Virus record (IMG/VR): IMGVR_UViG_3300032156_000001
Span: 1 to 64,000 of that record
DNA: 64,000 nucleotides
Source: a virus
Strand: one strand, 5' to 3'
Below, piece after piece: positions 41,758 to 48,674 of this stretch (position 1 is its first letter; each line of letters opens with the position of its first letter). The translations under genes were made by a program, and so were the position numbers. The notes under the pieces were generated by a model. The model worked only from the letters and a program-made list of their open reading frames with translations, was not told the DNA's origin and did not search any database.

Positions 41758-42122
41758 GGGGGCGATCATAGAATCGACCCGACGTGAATGGGAGGAGTCG
41801 CGCGCCGAGGTGGCTCGGAGGCCTCGTTAAACACCGGGCAATGCAAACGTGCCAAGAACGACAAGTTCGTTCGCGGGGGCTTCGGCCTCCGCGCTGCTGC
41901 CTAATCGAACAGCGGCTAACCCCGCTCGCGCGCCCGGCCCGGGCGCGCGGGAAGATGACGGGCTGCCGCCCAGCAAGCTGGGCTAGGTCGGTGTACAACC
42001 GATGGAGTCGTGGGAAGCGACACGAGAGGCTTGCCGGTGGGCCGGACACAGACCATCGGACACGCGCGTAGAGGCTCGACCTGAAGCGGACGGGGACCCG
42101 AGTGCGAGTCTCGGCGCCTCCA
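41758..42122 (+). ncRNA. ssrA: tmRNA
   Basis: 365 bases, the usual tmRNA length. Acceptor GGGGGCG (41758-41764) pairs with CGCCTCC (42115-42121), discriminator A42122; CCA is not encoded. The 5' part has GAATCGACCCG like the conserved ATTCGACGG, and a first pseudoknot CCGAGG/CCTCG like that of E. coli. The tag frame is probably 41851-41901 with stop TAA: AKNDKFVRGGFGLRAAA. T-arm CCGAG-TGCGAGT-CTCGG has G where T55 is expected. It rescues stalled ribosomes and tags the nascent protein for proteolysis. The exact resume codon is inferred. Confidence 0.9.
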
Positions 42123-42149
42123 CAAATTTGTGCAGAATCGTAGGTGAAC

Positions 42150-42211
42150 GGCTCGAATGCCGAGGGGGACTACACTTGAAATGTAAAGTCTCCCTCGATT
42201 TTCATCGAGCC
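42150..42211 (+). ncRNA. Y-RNA-like element E3 (short form)
   Basis: 62 bases. GGCTCGA (42150-42156) with TCGAGCC (42205-42211), bulged A, TG/CA, inner stem CGAGGGGGAC with GTCTCCCTCG, terminal TA plus ACA/TGT mini-hairpin. Same architecture as E1 and E2 but without the tRNA module. Begins 28 bases after the tmRNA end. Confidence 0.6.
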
Positions 42212-42221
42212 TCCAACCTTT

Positions 42222-42278
42222 GACCCGAATGCCGTCCGGACTACATGGAAATGATGTCCGGCCACCTTTCATCGGGTC
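42222..42278 (+). ncRNA. Y-RNA-like element E4 (short form)
   Basis: 57 bases. GACCCGA (42222-42228) with TCGGGTC (42272-42278), bulged A, TG/CA, inner CCGGAC/GTCCGG, terminal TA plus CAT-GGAA-ATG. The outer stem differs from E3 in sequence but keeps pairing, i.e. compensatory change. Confidence 0.6.
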
Positions 42279-42297
42279 ACCATTTCGCTAGCGTGAC

Positions 42298-42358
42298 GGC
42301 TCGAATGCCGGGATGACTACATTGCCTAAATGAACGTCATCCCAATTCTCATCGAGCC
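42298..42358 (+). ncRNA. Y-RNA-like element E5 (short form)
   Basis: 61 bases. GGCTCGA (42298-42304) with TCGAGCC (42352-42358), bulged A, TG/CA, inner GGGATGAC/GTCATCCC, terminal TA plus CATT-GCCTA-AATG. The inner stem sequence differs from E3 and E4, yet the pairing and the flanking conserved bases remain. Confidence 0.6.
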
Positions 42359-42374
42359 ACCTTTGCGAGTCAGC

Positions 42375-42400
42375 GGGCGGCTTCGGCCGCCCTTGTCTTT
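42375..42400 (+). terminator. Rho-independent terminator of the RNA cluster
   Basis: GGGCGGC (42375-42381), UUCG-type loop, GCCGCCC (42386-42392), then TTGTCTTT. It follows the last Y-RNA-like element by 16 bases. Confidence 0.8.
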
Positions 42401-42405
42401 GGGCG

Positions 42406-42444
42406 CCCCGCCTACCCGGCCCGTAGCCGGGATTGCAGGCGGGG
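42406..42444 (+). other. Two-step hairpin
   Basis: CCCCGCCT (42406-42413) pairs with AGGCGGGG (42437-42444), enclosing CCCGGC/GCCGGG (42415-42431). TTT follows. It may be a second terminator or a further small RNA domain. Confidence 0.5.
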
Positions 42445-42506
42445 TTTCGTTGTGGGGGGGACTTGGAAGGCCGGTGGTCTCAGGCGCTGCAGAAAGGAGG
42501 GCCTGT

Positions 42507-42605
42507 ATGCAGCCTAACGCCAGAACCTTTCATGCCACAACACTGCCCGCTTTGGCGAGGAAGGACCACCGATCGCTTCCGGGGTGCGGGATCCCCGGGC
42601 CGTGA
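42507..42605 (+). CDS. Possible short peptide gene
   Basis: 32 codons from ATG 42507, about six bases after AAAGGAGGG. It lies in the gap between the RNA cluster and the ubiquitin-like cassette and shows no recognisable motif (ends GIPGP). The strong ribosome binding site is the only real support; the surrounding bases also fold (GGCG..CTGCA / TGCAG..CGCC). Confidence 0.3.
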   Translation: MQPNARTFHATTLPALARKDHRSLPGCGIPGP

Positions 42606-42642
42606 AGGCGTGCGGCTGTACGGCGCGGCTCGGCGTATCCGG

Positions 42643-42665
42643 GTCGGCCGTGCGGCCGGTTTTTA
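42643..42665 (+). terminator. Hairpin with T-run
   Basis: GTCGGCC pairs with GGCCGGT around GTGC, followed by TTTT. Probably ends transcription upstream of the ubiquitin-like cassette. Confidence 0.55.
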
Positions 42666-42669
42666 GGTA

Positions 42670-42700
42670 TGGGGCGGGCGAAAGCCTAGGCCCCGCCCCA
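42670..42700 (+). other. Leader hairpin before the ubiquitin-like gene
   Basis: TGGGGCGGG (42670-42678) pairs with CCCGCCCCA (42692-42700). It ends five bases before the AAGGAG ribosome binding site of the gene at 42721, so it may stabilise or regulate that message. Confidence 0.55.
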
Positions 42701-42720
42701 CAGAGAAGGAGCCAGTGACA

Positions 42721-42948
42721 ATGTCCATTACCGTCAGGGTCGGCCCCATGGTGAAGGTGTTCGACCAGTTGGCGAACAAGACCGTCATGCAGATCCGACG
42801 CGACCTCGCGGGCCACATGGCCATCCCCGAGGCCTCTCGGGCGACGGTCAACAACGTGGACGTGAGCGAGGACCAGGTCGTCCAGGACTTCCAGACGATC
42901 GAGTTCGTGGTCCAGTCGGGTTCCAAGGGGACCGATTCGGTAGCGTAG
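42721..42948 (+). CDS. Ubiquitin-like beta-grasp protein
   Basis: 75 residues from ATG 42721, nine bases after AAGGAG; GTG 42715 is an alternative. The pattern is a ubiquitin/MoaD/ThiS-type beta-grasp: strands ITVRVG and VKVFDQ, helix TVMQIRRDLAGH, AIPEASRATVNN, and the last strand TIEFVVQSG. The chain ends GSKG-TDSVA, so cleavage after Gly70 would expose a C-terminal glycine for activation; a protease and an E1 are encoded downstream. Resembles the small protein C of plasmid PRTRC systems. Confidence 0.8.
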   Translation: MSITVRVGPMVKVFDQLANKTVMQIRRDLAGHMAIPEASRATVNNVDVSEDQVVQDFQTIEFVVQSGSKGTDSVA

Positions 42949-42971
42949 CGCAAGGGCCGAAGTAGAAGCCT

Positions 42972-43016
42972 GTCAGGCCCGCCGCAAGCTACCGGGCCCG
43001 CTTCGGCGGGCCTGAC
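42972..43016 (+). other. 13-bp inverted repeat between the ubiquitin-like and E2 genes
   Basis: GTCAGGCCCGCCG (42972-42984) pairs perfectly with CGGCGGGCCTGAC (43004-43016) around 19 bases. No T-run follows. It could protect the 3' end of the upstream message or cause partial termination, giving more of the modifier than of the enzymes. Confidence 0.65.
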
Positions 43017-43038
43017 AATTCGATAAAGGAATGAAGGA

Positions 43039-43758
43039 ATGGCGAACACGCCTTCTGCGACCAGGAGACAGATCCGCATAGAGGGAAACCTCGTGGCGGT
43101 GGAGAACGTCCAGGTCGAGCGCTATGTCGGAGTCGACGACTTCATCGACTGCATGACGAAGCGCCGGCCGGTGGCCAGCCCCATACTGCCCAGGAACTGC
43201 GTCCTGTACGCGAACAACACGGCGGACACGTTCCGCCAGCTGTTCGTCATCCAGGAGCCTGCCGGCATACGGCGGATAAGGTACAAGCACGACCGGGCCA
43301 GCGGCCCCGGCGAGGGGATCAACATAGAGGTGTCCATGCCCATGCTGCTGTGGTTCTTCACGTGCACGGACATGTCGCTGGCGTCGCTGAGGTGCGCCGC
43401 CGTGCGGCGCGACCTGTCGGCCGTGGCCGATCCGATGGCCACGCCGCTCCTGAACCCACTGCTGCCGAACTTCCGCGATAACGGCACTGGCGTCATGTGC
43501 ACCGGGCGCATGACGGTCGGCCAGCAGCCGACCCTGGCCAAGACGGTGGACGCGCTGATGCGCGCGATCTGGGATTCCGAGTGGAACCTGGACCTCGGCA
43601 TCGACTACGCGAACACCGGCCTGGGCGACATGCGCGACTGGGCGCACAAGAGCACCGGTCAGCCGGGCTTCCACGAGCGGATCGCGTTTCCGCCGTACGA
43701 GCCCAATCAGCTGGGCGGGATGGTGCGGCGCGCGCTGGCGCAGCGGGACGGTGACTAG
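43039..43758 (+). CDS. E2-like ubiquitin-conjugating enzyme (PRTRC protein B-like)
   Basis: 239 residues. The E2 signature is TPLLNPLLPNFRDNGTGVMC (135-154): like PNxxxxGxxC of E2 enzymes and the NVYxxGxVCxG pattern of PRTRC protein B, placing the acceptor cysteine at Cys154. Upstream strands and MLLWFFTC fit the E2 core. It would receive the ubiquitin-like protein from the E1 and pass it to a target. Located between the modifier gene and the JAB and E1 genes. Confidence 0.78.
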   Translation: MANTPSATRRQIRIEGNLVAVENVQVERYVGVDDFIDCMTKRRPVASPILPRNCVLYANNTADTFRQLFVIQEPAGIRRIRYKHDRASGPGEGINIEVSMPMLLWFFTCTDMSLASLRCAAVRRDLSAVADPMATPLLNPLLPNFRDNGTGVMCTGRMTVGQQPTLAKTVDALMRAIWDSEWNLDLGIDYANTGLGDMRDWAHKSTGQPGFHERIAFPPYEPNQLGGMVRRALAQRDGD

Positions 43759-44120
43759 TGCTGCGCACCAGGGGCGAGCTGCTTACTTTCATCGGCGCCA
43801 AGGAGGACATGCGCCGGAGAGACGAAGCCAAAGCCGAGGCGAAGGCCGGGAATGAGCGGCCGAAGACCGACATATTCGCCGCCCTGGCGCGCGTGCCGCC
43901 CGTGCCGATAACCTCGCTGGAAGGGATAGCCGAGTTCGCGCTCGTCGTGCCCGACCCGGAGACGCTGGCCGAGATGCCGGGCACGCCGGCGCAGGTGCTG
44001 GTGTCGCAGTTCGTGTTCTACGCGAGGAAGTCGTTCCAGCTCGCGGAGGCGATGCGCCGCGACGCCGGCCAGTTCGAGCTGATACGCGCCGCGACGATGC
44101 GCCTGGAGGAGAGACGGTGA
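43758..44120 (+). CDS. Hypothetical protein of the ubiquitin-like cassette
   Basis: 120 residues from GTG 43758, overlapping the E2 stop (TAGTG). Helical, basic N-terminus; FALVVPDPETLAEMPG in the middle. No catalytic motif. Its tight overlap on both sides suggests it belongs to the conjugation system, perhaps as an adaptor, but I recognise no family. Confidence 0.7.
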   Translation: MLRTRGELLTFIGAKEDMRRRDEAKAEAKAGNERPKTDIFAALARVPPVPITSLEGIAEFALVVPDPETLAEMPGTPAQVLVSQFVFYARKSFQLAEAMRRDAGQFELIRAATMRLEERR

Positions 44121-45265
44121 GCGTTCCGATAAAGATCTATGTGATGGAGGAAGGGATGAAGATGCCGGACGACGACCTCTGCTACCTGGTCGGCGCCAAC
44201 GGCATCTTCAAGAGGACGCGATGCCCGCTGTTCGAGATCGTGATCAAGGTGTCGGAGATACCCGGCTTGGCCAACCTGGGTACGTTGGTCAGGCCGACGG
44301 TCGTGAAGATCCCCGAGCCGCTGCTGCGGCAGGTGGAATCGTTCTTCAAGGCCGTGTACGAGAAGCACAAAGCCGAAGCCGTAGTCCTGGTGCTGTACAA
44401 CGAGAAGGAGAAGGCGTGGAAGCTGCTCATACCCGACCAGGAGGTCATGTGCGGCCACGCCGACTACGACCTGAAGAAGGTGGCCATCGAATCCGGCCAC
44501 GTGCTGTTCGGTTCGATGCACAGCCACGGCAGCATGTCGGCCTTCCATTCCGGGACCGACGACAAGGATGAGTGCAAGTTCGACGGCATCCATATCACCA
44601 TCGGCGCGGTTGACGGCACGACGCTCAGCTACGCCGTGCGGTGGTCGATGGCCGGCATGCTCATCAAGGCCGACCTGGAGGACGTCGTCGACCTGCCGAA
44701 GCCGCTCAAGGTGCCGTGCGAGGAGTCGTGGCTGGACCGCGTCAAGACGAGAGGGGCCGCGCAGATCGGGTATCTGGCCCGGCCTGCCGGCCAGGACTTT
44801 CAACGGTGGAGGGAGGACTACGGCGAAGGATGGTCGGAAGAAGCGGCGGCACAGGCACCGGCGTCGCCGGCAGCGTTACCAACCGGGACCGTTACTGTAG
44901 ACCCGCAGGGCGCGGTGAAGGAGGTTTCCGCGGGCCCTTTCGCGGATGGCAAGGCCCTCTTCCAGGCGCGCGATACCGGAGACTCCTCGAATGAGCGGAA
45001 GTTCCCGCTCGCCCCGACGCGGCGCGTGCTGGATCCCAAGCTCCTGGCCGGCGAGCTGCTCGGCCTGGCGGAAGAGGAGAAGGCATATTGGGCCCTGACC
45101 GACGAGGTTCTTGAGGGGCCGCAGGGCTTTGCCACGTCGGAGGACTACCTCACCTATCTGGCCGATTGGCAGGATTATTTGGAGAGCGTGATCGTCACGG
45201 CGCAGGACATGGTCGATTACGAATCCGTCCAATACGCGCGCGCCGGCGCGGGCAAGGGGGGCTGA
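44117..45265 (+). CDS. JAB/JAMM-domain protease (deubiquitinase-like)
   Basis: 382 residues from GTG 44117. JAMM zinc-protease motif H135-S-H137-x7-S145-x2-D148 (SMHSHGSMSAFHSGTD), with Glu87 (AEAVVLVLY) as the likely catalytic acid. Such enzymes cleave isopeptide bonds or trim precursors of ubiquitin-like proteins; here it could cut the modifier after Gly70 and remove it from targets. C-terminal ~150 residues are a Pro/Ala linker and a helical domain. Overlaps the E1 gene (TGATG). Confidence 0.88.
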   Translation: MSVPIKIYVMEEGMKMPDDDLCYLVGANGIFKRTRCPLFEIVIKVSEIPGLANLGTLVRPTVVKIPEPLLRQVESFFKAVYEKHKAEAVVLVLYNEKEKAWKLLIPDQEVMCGHADYDLKKVAIESGHVLFGSMHSHGSMSAFHSGTDDKDECKFDGIHITIGAVDGTTLSYAVRWSMAGMLIKADLEDVVDLPKPLKVPCEESWLDRVKTRGAAQIGYLARPAGQDFQRWREDYGEGWSEEAAAQAPASPAALPTGTVTVDPQGAVKEVSAGPFADGKALFQARDTGDSSNERKFPLAPTRRVLDPKLLAGELLGLAEEEKAYWALTDEVLEGPQGFATSEDYLTYLADWQDYLESVIVTAQDMVDYESVQYARAGAGKGG

Positions 45266-46005
45266 TGAAGCTGTCTTTCGATTCGGTCACGGTTGTGGGC
45301 TGCGGGGGCATCGGCACTTGGCTGGTGCCCCCGCTGGCCCGCATCCTGGCCTGCCAGGGGTTCAAGGGCCCCGTCCACCTGTGGGACGGGGACAAATACG
45401 AGGAGGGGAACGCCAACAGGCAGGAATTCGCCCCGGCGCACCTCGGCGTCAACAAGGCCGAGGCGATGGCCAACGTCGTGCGCGCCAGCCATCCGGTGCT
45501 GGACGTCGTGGACCACAGGGAATTTGTCCTGCCTGACAATGTCGACCAGGCGGTGGCGGAGTATGGCCTGATGGTGACGTGCCTGGACAACAACCCGGCG
45601 CGCGCGCTTATAGAGGGCGCGGCGCGCAAACTGAGGAACGTCTGCGTCCTCAGCGCCGGCAACGAGCTCATGCACGGCAACGTGCACGTCCTGATCCGGC
45701 GGGACGGGAAGGACGCCACGCAGCCACTGCTGCTGCGGCACCCGGAAGTGGGCACGGACAAGAGGGGCGACAGGATCGACGGCTGCGAGCGCCTGATAGA
45801 GGAGGGCGAGACGCAGCTGCTGACGACCAACTTCATGGCGGCCGCGTCGGTGCTGTTCGCCCTGCACCTGCTGTGCACGCACGGCGAACGCGCCGATGGG
45901 CGCAAGCAGGAAACAGTGCCGCAGGAGATCTGGTTCGGCATCTGGGACGGGATCAACGTCGTGCCGGTTTTCAAGGGGAAGGAGGCCGAGCCGTGCCGTT
46001 CGTGA
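45265..46005 (+). CDS. E1-like ThiF/MoeB-family activating enzyme
   Basis: 246 residues from ATG 45265. Nucleotide-binding loop GCGGIGT (12-18), LWDGDKYEEGNANRQEF (39-55) with the conserved Asp and Arg, GVNKAEAMA, and MVTCLDNNPAR (103-113). Cys174 in RIDGCERL, followed by TTNFMAAA, is a good candidate for the thioester cysteine. It would adenylate the C-terminus of the ubiquitin-like protein and load it on the E2. Confidence 0.88.
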   Translation: MKLSFDSVTVVGCGGIGTWLVPPLARILACQGFKGPVHLWDGDKYEEGNANRQEFAPAHLGVNKAEAMANVVRASHPVLDVVDHREFVLPDNVDQAVAEYGLMVTCLDNNPARALIEGAARKLRNVCVLSAGNELMHGNVHVLIRRDGKDATQPLLLRHPEVGTDKRGDRIDGCERLIEEGETQLLTTNFMAAASVLFALHLLCTHGERADGRKQETVPQEIWFGIWDGINVVPVFKGKEAEPCRS

Positions 46006-46760
46006 TGGCTTTCGATGCATTGGAGGCGATAGACGTGGACCACATGCCCGACTTGGACGTGAGCGAAAGTGCCGACGAGTACGATGCCGGTCAGGCTTAC
46101 GGCTGCTGGATCGTGTCGTTCCTGTGCACGCTCGCCGAGGTGATCCGGCGCGACTTCAACGTGTCAGGCTTTCGGACCGATTTCGGCATCGGCGACAGGA
46201 TGCTCCAGCGGATAAGCTCGCCGGCGGTCCGCGCCGCCATCATCGGTTTTGTTAACGAGCACTACCAGGAATGGGTCGACGACCACGTCGTGCCGTACAG
46301 CGAGGACGCGGCGACCGACGACGTGAAGCGCTCGCTATGCGAGGGCTGCGAGGACGGTTGGGAAAAGAAATACGCCGAGTATGACGGCCCGATGGCCGGG
46401 GACGTCGAGCCCGACGAGGAGCTGGTTCTTGCCAGGACCGACAAGGAGCGGCTCGCGATGCTACACCGCAACCTGACTAGGCAGATGGAGCGCGATAAGC
46501 GGCTGCGCGACCAGCGCGCGGCGGAAGCGGTCGTGCTCAGCCGCGAGTTCGTCTGCGACGACCGGTGCGGCCGCTTCTTCGAGGCGCTGTCGGACGCGCT
46601 GACGCACAATACCGTCATCGATACCGAGGCGCTGATACGGATGTGGGACGAGCACTTCCATGGCAACCGCCCGCAAGGAATGCTGCCGGGACTCCACGCG
46701 CCGCCGCTCGTGGTTCCGCGCCGCGACGAAACTTTCGCATTTCGGAACTTGGCATTGTGA
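45993..46760 (+). CDS. Hypothetical protein downstream of the E1
   Basis: 255 residues from GTG 45993, seven bases after AAGGAGG; ATG 46005 is an alternative without a ribosome binding site at proper distance. CEGCEDGW near 112 and CDDRCGRFF near 190 may bind metal; long charged helices in the middle. It overlaps the E1 gene by 13 bases and may be part of the same system. Family unknown. Confidence 0.7.
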   Translation: MPFVMAFDALEAIDVDHMPDLDVSESADEYDAGQAYGCWIVSFLCTLAEVIRRDFNVSGFRTDFGIGDRMLQRISSPAVRAAIIGFVNEHYQEWVDDHVVPYSEDAATDDVKRSLCEGCEDGWEKKYAEYDGPMAGDVEPDEELVLARTDKERLAMLHRNLTRQMERDKRLRDQRAAEAVVLSREFVCDDRCGRFFEALSDALTHNTVIDTEALIRMWDEHFHGNRPQGMLPGLHAPPLVVPRRDETFAFRNLAL

Positions 46761-46776
46761 TGCCCGGCAGTATAAT
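46749..46776 (+). promoter_or_regulatory. Strong sigma70-like promoter
   Basis: TTGGCA (46749-46754), 16-base spacer, consensus TATAAT (46771-46776). It overlaps the end of the preceding gene and drives the gene at 46830. Confidence 0.75.
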
Positions 46777-46829
46777 GCCGGCTAGCAACGGGGTTGATAA
46801 GTCGGCCGTGAACTTATGGAGGGCCGGCG

Positions 46830-47498
46830 GTGGGAGGCGGCGGACGGACGTCTGCACGTATGGCACTGGCGAGGACCAAGCCGGTGATTCTCACCTTCGG
46901 CATGGTCATAGAGGAGACGGGGACCCCTCCCCGGACTTGGCTCGGCCACGCGGCCGAACTGGCCGTGCGGCTCGTCAGGCGCCGGCTTATAGAGGGCCTC
47001 CCGCGCAAGGGATTCTATCTGGGACCGGTGGTCCCAGATTGTCCGGTCAAGGGGCAAGGCGGGTGCGTGCGTCACGGCTGGGTTGAGACGTTCGACGGCA
47101 GGCTCTGCGACCCGCTGAGATGGAGCTTCGAGGGCACCGCACCGTACCTGTTTTTAGGGCGCGACGAACTGGGCTACTACGATGCCAACGGGGAATTGAC
47201 CAGGGCGCGCTTCGCCGTCCATCCGCCTCCCTTTGACTCGAAGGCGTTAAGGCTGCCGGCATGCCCGTGCTACAACTGCGACCTGTTCGTCCGCCGGGAG
47301 CTGCTGTGCGGCTCGCCGGCGGTAACGCTAGGCCAGGCGCGGTACGTCGCCGCCCTGGATCCCGTGAGGCTAGGCGACTGGGCGGTCCATATCTACAGGT
47401 GGCTGATCCAGTCCGGACACGGCGAGCTGATACCGCTGTTGCACAGGGCGAAGGTGATAGGACCCCTGTCGAAGGCGGCGTTGGCTTCCGTCGATTGA
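46830..47498 (+). CDS. Hypothetical protein
   Basis: 222 residues from GTG 46830, seven bases after GGAGGG; ATG 46860 lacks a well-placed ribosome binding site. Mixed alpha/beta, with CPCYNCDLF near 146 as a possible metal knuckle. First gene after a strong promoter, so probably expressed early or strongly. Family unknown. Confidence 0.7.
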   Translation: MGGGGRTSARMALARTKPVILTFGMVIEETGTPPRTWLGHAAELAVRLVRRRLIEGLPRKGFYLGPVVPDCPVKGQGGCVRHGWVETFDGRLCDPLRWSFEGTAPYLFLGRDELGYYDANGELTRARFAVHPPPFDSKALRLPACPCYNCDLFVRRELLCGSPAVTLGQARYVAALDPVRLGDWAVHIYRWLIQSGHGELIPLLHRAKVIGPLSKAALASVD

Positions 47499-47510
47499 CC
47501 CGGAGGAACG

Positions 47511-47975
47511 ATGTCGGAAGACAGACCGAACATGGCCGTGGGCCCCCGTCTCGTGGCGGCTCCGGCGGTCGATGAAGGAACGGCTGAGGCACGGCCCGTG
47601 GAAGTGAAGCCCGTGAAGGTGAGGTACGGCGGTTTGAACGCTCTCAAGTTCGTGCCGGTCCCCGTCGCGGTGTCGGCTTTCAAGGACGGCGGATGGCCGC
47701 GCTTCGTGGGCGAGTTGTCGGGGCTCACTTGGCTTGTGCTCGGCGCGATCCCGCATGAAATCTGCGCGCTGGTGATAGACTTTTGCGATGTCGAGGCCTA
47801 CGATGTTACGCACACGGTATGGCTGCCCGGCTTGGCCGCCGCGTATGTCAATCCGGGATTGGGATTGGATTCGTTGGCGGGACTGAGGGTGAAGTGCAGC
47901 GACGGGCATGTCGCGATCATCGCGGCGGTCGGCGACGGGAAGGTGGTGCCGTTGGCGGTCCTGGTTGAACTCTAG
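47511..47975 (+). CDS. Hypothetical protein
   Basis: 154 residues after CGGAGGAACG. Beta-rich with hydrophobic strands (LKFVPVPVAV; LTWLVLGAI; DGHVAIIAAV). No motif or family recognised. Confidence 0.65.
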   Translation: MSEDRPNMAVGPRLVAAPAVDEGTAEARPVEVKPVKVRYGGLNALKFVPVPVAVSAFKDGGWPRFVGELSGLTWLVLGAIPHEICALVIDFCDVEAYDVTHTVWLPGLAAAYVNPGLGLDSLAGLRVKCSDGHVAIIAAVGDGKVVPLAVLVEL

Positions 47976-47984
47976 GAGGAAACG

Positions 47985-48386
47985 GTGAAGAAGAACGGCG
48001 TGCTTACGGGCACCATGCTGAAGGACGGCCGCGTGGCGAAGGCGAACCTGGACCAGTTCGCCAAGGAGTTCCCCAAGGGCGTCGTCATGGACGCCGCCGG
48101 CGTGGCCAAGCTGCAGGAGAAGGAGCTCCTGTGGGCGCTCACGATCATGATGAAGTCCGAGCGCCGCGACGAGTTCGTGGCCAGGGAGCGCAAGGCCGGC
48201 ACCGACAGGACGGCAGCGTCGTCGGCTGCCTGGGAGTCGTTCAAGGCCGCCGAACAGGAGATCCACAAGCAGTTCGGCGAAGCCAAGGCGAAAGTCAAGC
48301 AGGCGCTCAACGGCAGCAAGGACGCCGCCGAGAAGGCGTACTCGGCATCGGTCGCCGAGGCGTTCTTCAACGCCCTAGACGACTGA
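47985..48386 (+). CDS. Hypothetical helical protein
   Basis: 133 residues from GTG 47985 after AGGAGGAAACG. Lysine/Ala/Glu-rich long helices in the second half (FKAAEQEIHKQFGEAKAKVK), likely coiled coil. Family unknown. Confidence 0.65.
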   Translation: MKKNGVLTGTMLKDGRVAKANLDQFAKEFPKGVVMDAAGVAKLQEKELLWALTIMMKSERRDEFVARERKAGTDRTAASSAAWESFKAAEQEIHKQFGEAKAKVKQALNGSKDAAEKAYSASVAEAFFNALDD

Positions 48387-48387
48387 A

Positions 48388-48576
48388 ATGCCCAGGGCGC
48401 TCAGGCTGCTGCTGGGGTTGCTGCGCCGGCGGCTTCACCGCAAGGGCTGCGCATACAAGCCGATCGACTTCGCCTGCTACGTGCCAGGCCCGCGCGGCGC
48501 GCGCGGCCGGCACGTGGCGTGCGAGTGTGGGAAGGTGTTCTTCAGCGACCTGATGGACCATGTCAAGACCCGGTAG
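48388..48576 (+). CDS. Hypothetical small basic protein
   Basis: 62 residues, ATG one base after the previous stop. Basic N-terminal helix (RALRLLLGLLRRRLHRKGC) and CECGKVFFSDLMDH, which could be a single zinc site with His. The 98 bases that follow, up to 48674, hold a ribosome binding site but no other clear feature. Confidence 0.6.
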   Translation: MPRALRLLLGLLRRRLHRKGCAYKPIDFACYVPGPRGARGRHVACECGKVFFSDLMDHVKTR

Positions 48577-48674
48577 TTTAAGATAAAACACCCTCTCCGT
48601 GGGCCCCTCAAACCCATCTATCGGGGATGCGGGTAGCCAGGCCCGCCCGGGTCGCTTTCTCTTCTGGAGGAACG

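Noticed and set aside
41372-42358. Self-cleaving ribozyme (hammerhead, twister, HDV) as explanation of E1-E5
   Set aside because: None of the invariant core sequences (such as CTGATGA...GAAA of the hammerhead) are present in the conserved positions.
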